A DNA stretch of 64,000 nucleotides from an uncultured Lachnospiraceae bacterium (lineage in GTDB: Bacteria > Bacillota > Clostridia > Lachnospirales > Lachnospiraceae): NCBI GenBank assembly GCA_947628705.1, contig CANRAZ010000001.1, positions 1 through 64,000 on the forward strand, given 5' to 3'. The first letter of the stretch is position 1. Each line of letters starts with the position of its first letter. A model generated the notes under the pieces. The model made no database searches, was not told where the DNA came from, and saw only the letters and a program-made list of their open reading frames with translations. Shown in pieces: positions 28,614 to 37,245 of the stretch. A program made the translations under genes and the position numbers.

Positions 28614-28661
28614 CTTTAAAAGAAAAATACGGTAAAATAAAGTAATAAGGAGGTCAGCCTT

Positions 28662-30905
28662 ATGATTACATTACATAAAGGCGGCGTTTATCTGGTTGAC
28701 GGCGCTCCTGTGGAAAGCTGCGAGGTTTCTGCAGATGAGGCGCGCAGGCAGACAATTGCTTACTCGGTGCTTTCAGCGCATAACACGTCGGGAGACGATG
28801 CAAAGCTGAAAATCAAATTTGACGCTATGGTTTCTCACGACATTACCTATGTCGGCATTATTCAAACTGCCAGAGCAAGCGGATTAAAGGAATTTCCTCT
28901 CCCTTATGCGATGACCAACTGCCACAATTCCCTTTGTGCGGTCGGCGGAACGATCAATGAGGACGACCATGTTTTCGGACTGTCCGCCGCAAAAAAATTC
29001 GGAGGAATCTACGTTCCTGCAAATCAGAGCGTTATCCACTCCTATGCACGCGAAGCTCTTGTCAAATGCGGCGGCATGATACTCGGCTCTGACAGCCACA
29101 CCCGTTACGGAGCCCTCGGCACGATGGGAGTCGGAGAAGGCGGTCCTGAGCTTGTAAAGCAGCTTCTTAAAAACACATGGGACGTAAACCTTCCTGAGGT
29201 CGTGCTTGTCTACCTTACAGGCACTCCAAGACGCGGAATCGGACCGCATGACGTTGCAATTGCCCTTGTCGGCGCGACCTTTGCAAACGGCTTCGTAAAA
29301 AACAAGGTGCTTGAATTTGTCGGACCCGGAGTTAAAAATCTTCCTATTGATTTCAGAAACGGCATAGACGTTATGACAACGGAAACGACCTGCCTTTCTT
29401 CTATTTGGGAAACGGACGATATCGTTAGGGCGTCCTATGCCGCTCATGGCAGGGAGGAATTCTACAAAGAGCTTAAGCCCGGCAGAACCGCTTACTATGA
29501 CAGCATGATTACGATTGACCTTGACAAGATGGAATCAATGATCGCTCTTCCGTTCCACCCGTCAAATGCCTACACAATACATGAATTCAACCTTCATGCA
29601 AAGGAAATCCTCGCAGGCGTTGAGGAGGAGGCAAGGAAGAAATTTCCTAAAGCAGTATTTAATCTTCAGGATAAAGTCAAGGACGGTAAGGTATATGCAA
29701 GCCAGGGCGTAATCGCCGGGTGTTCGGGCGGTACCTTTGATAACATCAATGAGGCTGCTGCGATTCTTAAGGACGGAAGCACCGGCAACGATTACTTTTC
29801 TCTGTCGGTTTACCCTACAAGCGTGCCTGTAAGTCTTGAGCTTACGAAGACAGGCGCTACCGCTGAGCTCTTAAAGGCAGGCGCAATAATAAAGCCTTCC
29901 TTCTGCGGTCCTTGCTTCGGCGCAGGCGATGTTCCTGCAAACAACGGGCTTTCAATCAGACACACGACCAGAAACTTCCCTAACCGCGAAGGAAGCAAGC
30001 CGGGTGAAGGACAGATCGCAGGAGTTGCCCTCATGGATTCACGTTCTATTGCTGCCACCGCTCTTAACGGAGGCGTAATAACTGCCGCTACCGATATTGA
30101 CTATGAGGTTCCTGTACATGATTACAGCTTTGAAAGCACGGTATATGAACACAGGGTATATAACGGCTACGGGAACCCGAAGCCTGAAACCGAGCTTATT
30201 CTCGGCCCGAACATTACAGACTGGCCTGAAATGGACGCGCTGGCGGACAATCTTCTTGTTAAGCTTGCAGCAGTTATCCATGACCCTGTAACTACTACAG
30301 ACGAGCTTATTCCTTCGGGAGAAACCTCTTCCTACAGAAGCAATCCTTTAAGGCTTGCCGAATTTGCCCTTTCAAGACGTGTTCCGGATTATGTCGGAAA
30401 CAGCAAGGCAATTAATGAAACAGAAAACAAGAGAAGAAAGGGCGAAACCCCGGAGGAGCTTATAAACGTGCTCGGAAAACTTGGCGACGCTTCCGCGCTG
30501 CTTTCAAGGACACAGTTCGGTTCCTGCGTATTTGCAAACAAACCGGGCGACGGTTCCGCACGTGAGCAGGCAGCTTCCTGTCAAAAGGTTCTCGGCGGCT
30601 TTGCAAACATCTGTTACGAATTTGCTACCAAGCGCTACAGAAGCAACTGCATCAACTGGGGCATTCTTCCTTTCACAATTGCAGAGGGAACCGAATTTCC
30701 TTATGAAACGGGCGACTATGTGTTTGTCCCTGATATCCGGAAAAGGATCGAGGCAGGAATCGAAGAATTCCCTGCAAAGGTTGTTAAAGCCGACGGAAGC
30801 ATCGACGATATTACTCTGTATGTCAAGGGGCTTACCGCCGATGAAAAGGAAATAATCCTTGACGGCTGCCTGATTAACTATTACGCCGCGCAAATGGACA
30901 AATAG
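28662..30905 (+). CDS. acn: Aconitate hydratase (aconitase/hydratase family)
   Basis: 747 aa; DSHTRYGALGTMGVGEGG, GCSGGTFDNINEAA, FCGPCFGAGD, TATALNGG; adjacent to icd. Confidence 0.9.
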   Translation: MITLHKGGVYLVDGAPVESCEVSADEARRQTIAYSVLSAHNTSGDDAKLKIKFDAMVSHDITYVGIIQTARASGLKEFPLPYAMTNCHNSLCAVGGTINEDDHVFGLSAAKKFGGIYVPANQSVIHSYAREALVKCGGMILGSDSHTRYGALGTMGVGEGGPELVKQLLKNTWDVNLPEVVLVYLTGTPRRGIGPHDVAIALVGATFANGFVKNKVLEFVGPGVKNLPIDFRNGIDVMTTETTCLSSIWETDDIVRASYAAHGREEFYKELKPGRTAYYDSMITIDLDKMESMIALPFHPSNAYTIHEFNLHAKEILAGVEEEARKKFPKAVFNLQDKVKDGKVYASQGVIAGCSGGTFDNINEAAAILKDGSTGNDYFSLSVYPTSVPVSLELTKTGATAELLKAGAIIKPSFCGPCFGAGDVPANNGLSIRHTTRNFPNREGSKPGEGQIAGVALMDSRSIAATALNGGVITAATDIDYEVPVHDYSFESTVYEHRVYNGYGNPKPETELILGPNITDWPEMDALADNLLVKLAAVIHDPVTTTDELIPSGETSSYRSNPLRLAEFALSRRVPDYVGNSKAINETENKRRKGETPEELINVLGKLGDASALLSRTQFGSCVFANKPGDGSAREQAASCQKVLGGFANICYEFATKRYRSNCINWGILPFTIAEGTEFPYETGDYVFVPDIRKRIEAGIEEFPAKVVKADGSIDDITLYVKGLTADEKEIILDGCLINYYAAQMDK

Positions 30906-31023
30906 CATTGCGGCAGTTTCCAGCGAGCTTTAACGAGTTTTTATTCCAAAAAATGTTAAGGTGCAGGCATATGCGTCCGCACCGGCATATACAGGCAGGA
31001 TTTCTGCCGGAAAGAAGGTTAAT

Positions 31024-32238
31024 ATGGACAAAATCAAAATGACCACTCCCCTTGTAGAGATGGACGGCGACGAAATGACCAGAATTCTCTGGAAAATGAT
31101 TAAGGACGAGCTTCTGCTTCCTTTCGTTGAACTTAACACCGAATACTACGATTTAGGTCTTCCTGAAAGAGACAGAACTGCGGATCAGGTAACGATCGAT
31201 TCCGCCAACGCGACAAAGAAATACGGCGTTGCGGTTAAATGCGCTACCATTACTCCTAATGCTCAGCGTATGACTGAATACAATCTCCATGAAATGTGGA
31301 AATCTCCTAACGGAACAATACGTGCAATACTTGACGGAACGGTTTTCAGAGCGCCGATTATGATTGACTCCATCAAACCTGTAGTTAAAAACTGGGAAAA
31401 GCCGATCACAATCGCACGTCATGCCTATGGCGACGTATATAAAAACACCGAGTTCAGAATTCCGGGACCGGGCAAGGCGGAGCTTGTTTTCACAGGCGAG
31501 GACGGAAACGAAATGAAACAGACAATTTATGACTTTGAATGTCCGGGAGTACTCCAAGGGCAGTATAACAAGGATACCTCAATCCGTTCCTTTGCTCACT
31601 CCTGCTTCCAGTATGCGATAGGCACCAAACAGGATTTGTGGTTCGCCACCAAAGACACGATCAGCAAAAAATACGACCATACCTTCAAGGATATTTTCCA
31701 GGAAATTTACGATGCCGAATACAAGGAAAAATTTGAAGAACTCGGAATCGAGTATTTCTACACTCTTATTGACGACGCAGTTGCAAGAGTTATCCGCAGC
31801 AAGGGCGGTTATATTTGGGCATGCAAGAATTACGACGGCGACGTTATGAGCGATATGGTTTCAACGGCCTTCGGTTCCCTTGCCATGATGACCTCGGTAC
31901 TCGTAAGTCCTGAAGGAAATTATGAATATGAAGCCGCTCACGGAACCGTAACCCGTCACTACTACAAATACCTTAAGGGTGAAGAAACTTCAACAAATCC
32001 AATGGCAACCATTTTTGCATGGAGCGGCGCTCTTAAAAAGCGCGGTGAGCTTGACAGTCTTGATGAGCTTGTTGCCTTTGCAGAGAAGCTTGAAGAAGCC
32101 TGCATAGACACCCTGAATGACGGAATAATGACGAAAGACCTTGTCGGACTTGTGGAAAAGGGCTTTAACGCCACTGCCGTAAACAGCAGGGATTTCATAC
32201 TCGCAATCAGAGAAAGACTTGAAAAGAAACTGGCATAA
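31024..32238 (+). CDS. icd: NADP-dependent isocitrate dehydrogenase (eukaryotic-like type)
   Basis: [81 protein letters not shown]. Confidence 0.96.
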   Translation: MDKIKMTTPLVEMDGDEMTRILWKMIKDELLLPFVELNTEYYDLGLPERDRTADQVTIDSANATKKYGVAVKCATITPNAQRMTEYNLHEMWKSPNGTIRAILDGTVFRAPIMIDSIKPVVKNWEKPITIARHAYGDVYKNTEFRIPGPGKAELVFTGEDGNEMKQTIYDFECPGVLQGQYNKDTSIRSFAHSCFQYAIGTKQDLWFATKDTISKKYDHTFKDIFQEIYDAEYKEKFEELGIEYFYTLIDDAVARVIRSKGGYIWACKNYDGDVMSDMVSTAFGSLAMMTSVLVSPEGNYEYEAAHGTVTRHYYKYLKGEETSTNPMATIFAWSGALKKRGELDSLDELVAFAEKLEEACIDTLNDGIMTKDLVGLVEKGFNATAVNSRDFILAIRERLEKKLA

Positions 32239-32257
32239 ATAAAATGCCCAAATAAAC

Positions 32258-32301
32258 AGCTCCCGAAAGCAGGACAAACGTCTGATTTCGGGAGCTTTTT
32301 T
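32258..32301 (+). terminator. Intrinsic terminator after icd
   Basis: AGCTCCCGAAA...TTTCGGGAGCT followed by T-run. Confidence 0.9.
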
Positions 32302-32321
32302 ACAAAACGAAGAAGCGTCCT

Positions 32322-33137
32322 TTATACGGAAATGTTGATATCAAATCCGTTCTCATATACTGAAAACTCCAATAATATTTTTCCGTATCTGCTGTCGAGC
32401 CACTTAAAATTCGTTTGCGCTCCTCTGAAGGAATTACTGTAGCTCATCGTCATCTCCGCAGAGCTGCCCAAATGAAGCTTCGGATTTACCCTGTCAAGCA
32501 TATCCATGTAGACTCCGTAAAAGGACTGTAAAAAGCTTTCGTACTCCTCGTTGGAAGGTTTTTGCTTATTCAGCAGGCTGACGCCGTCGCCCAGTACGAT
32601 ATAGTTCATCATTATAATCTCTCCCGTCTCGTCATCCAGCCATGCGTAAAGCATGTATTCATACCCGTTTTCACTGTCTGCAAAATTCATTTGTACTTCC
32701 CATGCCAGATTTGAAATGTAGGTATTAGAGCTTTTACCGTTGTTTTCCGTTTGTCCGCCGCTTACGCAAAGCCACGGAACAAATACCGCAACGTCCGCGT
32801 CGTATATTTCCCTTCCAAGCACTCCTGCCTCGACATAAGCTTCTAAAGACCTTCTAAAATCCGACATCGCCCTGTCATATTCATCATAAGCGGCAGAAAA
32901 TTCAACTGAAGTACCGTTTTTTAAAAGGTAAAGCTTGCCTAACATATCAGGCGAATCCTGCTCCTGCACCTCATATTTTACAGTCTGTAATTTGCTGTAG
33001 CTTATCCTTCCGTCAGACTGCCTGTCCTGAACAGCGGCTGATACCTTCGGAAGAACGGCGCACAGAAGAGTTATTGCAATGCTTACTGCAATCAGAGTTA
33101 CGCATTTTATTTTCCGTAAAAGTTTTTCCTTTATCAT
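32322..33137 (-). CDS. Hypothetical secreted/membrane-anchored protein downstream of histidine kinase
   Basis: 271 aa; N-terminal TM signal, same strand as RR/HK. Confidence 0.6.
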   Translation of the reverse strand: MIKEKLLRKIKCVTLIAVSIAITLLCAVLPKVSAAVQDRQSDGRISYSKLQTVKYEVQEQDSPDMLGKLYLLKNGTSVEFSAAYDEYDRAMSDFRRSLEAYVEAGVLGREIYDADVAVFVPWLCVSGGQTENNGKSSNTYISNLAWEVQMNFADSENGYEYMLYAWLDDETGEIIMMNYIVLGDGVSLLNKQKPSNEEYESFLQSFYGVYMDMLDRVNPKLHLGSSAEMTMSYSNSFRGAQTNFKWLDSRYGKILLEFSVYENGFDINISV

Positions 33138-33183
33138 TTTCTTTAAATCCTGCCTTATATATCATAACTTCAGCTTTCGGCTG

Positions 33184-34611
33184 CTAATTATTGCTCTCAG
33201 CCTCTTTAATGTCTGTCATACTGTCTGTAAACAGTTCAACCGTTACACAGGTTCCTTTTCCGATTTCACTAAAAAAGCTGATAGTTCCTCTGTGAAGCTC
33301 CACTATCCTCTTACATAGAGCAAGCCCAAGTCCGGCTCCTCCCTGTTTTCTGGATCTTGATTTGTCAACCCTGTAAAACGCTTCCGTAATTTTAACGGTT
33401 TCCTCCTTCGCCATGCCTCGTCCGCTGTCCGTAACCTTAATCCTGAAGCCTCCGGGGATAAGCTTCCCTTCAATAAGCACCGTTCCCTTATCCTCTATTG
33501 CCTTAAGCGCATTGTCGATAAGATTAAAAATAAGCGACCTGATGAGATCCGGCTCCATGTAGGCCTTTCCCTTGCCGCATCTGCAAACAAGTCTTACCTT
33601 TCTCTTTGCCGCAACCGGCGCCATTGCCTTTGTGACATACTTAAACAATGAGGAGAGACTGACCTGCTTTAACACAAGCTCGTCCTTTTCCATCAAAAGC
33701 AGATCAAGCAGCTTAAAGGAAAGCTTTTCAAGCCTCTTCCCCTCTGAATAAATATAATCGGCCGCCGCTCTTCTGTCACTGTCTTCAAGCCCCTCCTGCC
33801 TCAACAGATCTGCATAGCCTATGATCGACGTCATCGGAGTCTTAAGCTCATGTGCGAAAGCTCCCATGAAGCTCTCCTGTCTTTCTACGTCCTCCTTCAG
33901 TCTGCTGATATTCTCCTGAAGCCTGTCCGCCATTGCGTCAAAATCAGCCGAAAGCTGACCGAATTCATCCTGACTCCTGATATCGGAACGCTGCGAGAGG
34001 TCTCCGCCGGCTATTTTTCTTGCGGTATTTGTCAGCCTTCTGAGCTGTTTTGTAAGAATAAATGAGATTATTATCGAGACTGCGATCCCTAAGACGATTA
34101 CAACGCTGTAAATAATAAGATATATATTCTGCTGCACTTCTCTCGTCTCATAAGCAGAGGTAAGGTCATAACGGGCCTCCAGAATAAGATGCCTGTCCCC
34201 GGACTGTACCGTTCCGAGTATTAGGAAGCCGTAGCCGTTTTTGTCATGTATTACAGCCGAACTGCAGCTGCCGCCGTCGGGGACGGGAAGATTTTCCGTT
34301 ATAAGATTTCTGTCGCCTTTGACAAACAGCTCCTTGTCGCTTGCTCTAAGCAAAAGCACCTGTAAATCTATAGAACCCTGCGCCTCCATTTGCTTAAGCG
34401 CATCAGCCATATTTTCATTGTTCACCGTGTCGCTGAACGTACCGATAAGCTCAAGAGTGTTTCTTACATTTTCATAGGCATGTATCGCTGCTTTTTTTTC
34501 TTCCTTCAAAACGGAGCTAAAGGAGGTTGAAATTAATATTGTGCCCCCGGTACCAAATGTAATCGCAATAAGCAGGGCTGTCGTAACGGTAAGCTTTAAT
34601 CTGAAACTCAA
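33184..34611 (-). CDS. Sensor histidine kinase
   Basis: HAMP, FAHELKTPMTSIIGYADLLR H-box, NLIDNALKAI N-box, GGAGLGLALCKRI G-box. Confidence 0.95.
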   Translation of the reverse strand: MSFRLKLTVTTALLIAITFGTGGTILISTSFSSVLKEEKKAAIHAYENVRNTLELIGTFSDTVNNENMADALKQMEAQGSIDLQVLLLRASDKELFVKGDRNLITENLPVPDGGSCSSAVIHDKNGYGFLILGTVQSGDRHLILEARYDLTSAYETREVQQNIYLIIYSVVIVLGIAVSIIISFILTKQLRRLTNTARKIAGGDLSQRSDIRSQDEFGQLSADFDAMADRLQENISRLKEDVERQESFMGAFAHELKTPMTSIIGYADLLRQEGLEDSDRRAAADYIYSEGKRLEKLSFKLLDLLLMEKDELVLKQVSLSSLFKYVTKAMAPVAAKRKVRLVCRCGKGKAYMEPDLIRSLIFNLIDNALKAIEDKGTVLIEGKLIPGGFRIKVTDSGRGMAKEETVKITEAFYRVDKSRSRKQGGAGLGLALCKRIVELHRGTISFFSEIGKGTCVTVELFTDSMTDIKEAESNN

Positions 34612-35267
34612 TCCTGTACCTCCAGCCTGTAGCCTACTGTATATACTCTTTTCAGCGTATCGTTCCAGCCGACCTTCTTTTTAAGCCTCTGAACGTGAAG
34701 CTCGACAGTTCTCGTATTATCCGGATACTCTCCTCCCCATACATGCTCGTAAATCGTGCTTTTATAAATTACTATTTTGGGATTTCTGGCGAAAAGAAGA
34801 AGTATGTCATATTCTTTTTTAGTAAGCGGAATCACCTCGCCGCCTCTTTTGACAACCATGGATGAGGTATCTATTTCCAGTCCGCATATATTAATTATCT
34901 TCTCTAATTTTCCGTGCCTTCTTAGGACATTTTCAACCCTTGCCAGAAGTTCAAGTATATCGAAGGGCTTAACAATGTAGTCCTCTGCTCCCATTTTCAA
35001 GCCCTTTACCCGGTCATTTACAGAATTCTTAGCCGTAAGGAAAATAACCGGAGTTCCCAAGGTGGATATATATTCCATAAGCTCAAATCCGCTTATTTCC
35101 GGAAGCATTACATCTAGAATTATCAAATCGTAAATACTGTTATCAACTTGATTTTCTGCTTCTTTGCCGTCATATGCGCAGGTGCATCTGTAGCCCGCCT
35201 TAGTGAGACTCATGCGAAGCAAATCCGAAATCGGTTTTTCATCCTCAACTATAAGAATGTTTATCAA
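34608..35267 (-). CDS. OmpR-family response regulator
   Basis: ILIVEDEKPI, LIILDVMLPEISGFELM, C-terminal winged helix; 4-bp overlap with kinase. Confidence 0.95.
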   Translation of the reverse strand: MINILIVEDEKPISDLLRMSLTKAGYRCTCAYDGKEAENQVDNSIYDLIILDVMLPEISGFELMEYISTLGTPVIFLTAKNSVNDRVKGLKMGAEDYIVKPFDILELLARVENVLRRHGKLEKIINICGLEIDTSSMVVKRGGEVIPLTKKEYDILLLFARNPKIVIYKSTIYEHVWGGEYPDNTRTVELHVQRLKKKVGWNDTLKRVYTVGYRLEVQD

Positions 35268-35427
35268 TGGTGCCGCTCCTTTATTTTTAAATATTTATTA
35301 TCTGCCTGACAGTCATATTATATCATTTTTGCATCGTATTTGCATCATAAGGTGTATAAAGAGACTTCCCATGAACATTAAAATAAAGCTGAAACAACTG
35401 ACTGTAAACTTTAAAATATACCTAAAA

Positions 35428-35452
35428 ACGGCTGTCTGCAACAGACAGCCGT
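35428..35452 (-). terminator. Intrinsic terminator after htrA
   Basis: Perfect 11-bp stem ACGGCTGTCTG-CAA-CAGACAGCCGT with minus-strand T-run (TTTTTAGG). Confidence 0.85.
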
Positions 35453-35494
35453 AATAAAGGAGTATAGAAGAAAAAATGATTTTATATTAAAATT

Positions 35495-37033
35495 TTAGTA
35501 TCCGAAATAATCCCAAATGCTTCCGCCGCCGTTGCCGTTTCCGCCGTTATTTCCGCTGCCTCCGCCGCTGCTGTTTTGGGAGCCGTTCAGCTTTTCCTGA
35601 AGCTTATTAAAATCATCGTAGTTGTTAAGCTTAACCTTTACCTCTTTTTCAACATAACCGCTCTTTCCGCTTTGCCTCATAAGCGTAATGGTAACTTCTT
35701 CACCGCCTGCATAATAGCTGAGCTCTTTTTTAAGCGAACTCATGCTCTTGACCTCTACTCCGTTTACCGCAGTGATTATGTCATTTTCCTCGATTCCTGC
35801 TTCCTTTGCAGCTGTGTCGTCATAGACCTTTGTAACAAGGGCTCCGTCAGGTATGCCGTAAACTGTAACCGCCTCTTCCGACACATCTCCGCCGCTGATG
35901 CAGAGATAACCCTGCTCTTCCTCTGAAAGAGGAATCCTTACCTCGCGGTTCATAAGCTCGTTTACAAGGTCATGGATGTCCGAAATAGGTATAGCATAGC
36001 CCATGCCTTCAATCTGGCTGTCAGAAATTTTAGCAGAATTAATTCCGACCAGTTCGCCCCTCATGTTTAAAAGAGCGCCTCCGCTGTTGCCCGGATTTAT
36101 AGCGGCGTCCGTCTGTATGCAGTGATTTGAAATAGTGGTTCCGTCCGTTCCTTCAAGCTCTACAAGCCTGTCGGTAGCGCTTACATAGCCTACCGTTACC
36201 GACTGACCGTAGCCAAGGGCATTTCCGATTGCAACAACCTGTTCCCCAAGCTTAAGCTCCTCAGAATCTCCGATTACAGCTATCCTGATCGAAGCAAGCG
36301 TCTCACTGTCAATTTTATCTAACGGTATTGAGATAACAGCGATATCACGCTCGGCATCATAGCCCTTTACATTGGCTGTAACCGCCTTAGGGTCATCCTC
36401 GTCCTCATCAAAGCTGAAAACAACTGTAAGCTCCTTGCTTCCTGAAACGACATGGTAGTTGGTCAGTATGATGAGCTCCGTATCCGACTGTCCGATAATA
36501 ACGCCTGAGCCTCTGCTCTCGCTGTCCTGTTGATACGTTCCCCAGAAGGTCGTCACCTCAGAAACGCCAAGATTGGTAATCGCCACTACGCTCGGCATAC
36601 AGTTTTTAGCGATTTCAACCACTGAAAGATTGTCGCCTGTCGGAGTAAGCTTAGATGCGTCAGCGCCGCTTGCAAGACTGTCTGACGTAGTCAGCTTGTT
36701 ATCGCCCTGACTGCCTCCTGCGTAATTATTGGTTTTACCTCCGTTTTCAGTAACGCCCTGCTCGGTTTTATTTTTTTCAAGAAGATAATTGGTACCGTAA
36801 AGCGAGCCGCCTGCAACTGCGCCAAACAGAACGCCTGAAAGCGTTATGGCGCAAACCTTCTTTGCAATTCCGCCCTTCTTTCCTTTTTTCTTTTCAAAAT
36901 TCGGAGAAGCATAAGCCGCGCCGTACGCTTCGTTTTTTTCTGTTTGCACATCCTCAACAAAATCAGCCTCTGCGTTTACCTTAAAGAAACCGTCACTGCT
37001 TTCATACGGAGCATTTTCAAATTCATCACTCAT
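35495..37033 (-). CDS. htrA: HtrA/DegP-like S1C serine protease with PDZ domain
   Basis: TNYHVVSGSKELTV, RDIAVISI, INPGNSGGALLNMRGELVGIN; PDZ region; Gly/Asn-rich tail. Confidence 0.94.
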   Translation of the reverse strand: MSDEFENAPYESSDGFFKVNAEADFVEDVQTEKNEAYGAAYASPNFEKKKGKKGGIAKKVCAITLSGVLFGAVAGGSLYGTNYLLEKNKTEQGVTENGGKTNNYAGGSQGDNKLTTSDSLASGADASKLTPTGDNLSVVEIAKNCMPSVVAITNLGVSEVTTFWGTYQQDSESRGSGVIIGQSDTELIILTNYHVVSGSKELTVVFSFDEDEDDPKAVTANVKGYDAERDIAVISIPLDKIDSETLASIRIAVIGDSEELKLGEQVVAIGNALGYGQSVTVGYVSATDRLVELEGTDGTTISNHCIQTDAAINPGNSGGALLNMRGELVGINSAKISDSQIEGMGYAIPISDIHDLVNELMNREVRIPLSEEEQGYLCISGGDVSEEAVTVYGIPDGALVTKVYDDTAAKEAGIEENDIITAVNGVEVKSMSSLKKELSYYAGGEEVTITLMRQSGKSGYVEKEVKVKLNNYDDFNKLQEKLNGSQNSSGGGSGNNGGNGNGGGSIWDYFGY

Positions 37034-37245
37034 AATATTCCTCCTTCTGAGTTATTATATCTTAACTCTGCATTTGTCAAAGCATTTTTTGTCCCACGAT
37101 CTGAGCCATCGGTGCTTTCCTAACCTTCGACTCGGATTATAGAATAAAATTATGGCTTTTTTTTGAAAAAAAGAAGTCAAATTGTGTTCAAACTGTGTTT
37201 TTTGTGTGAACTCGTCATTACCGTTTATTGTCTGTAATGAAAAGC

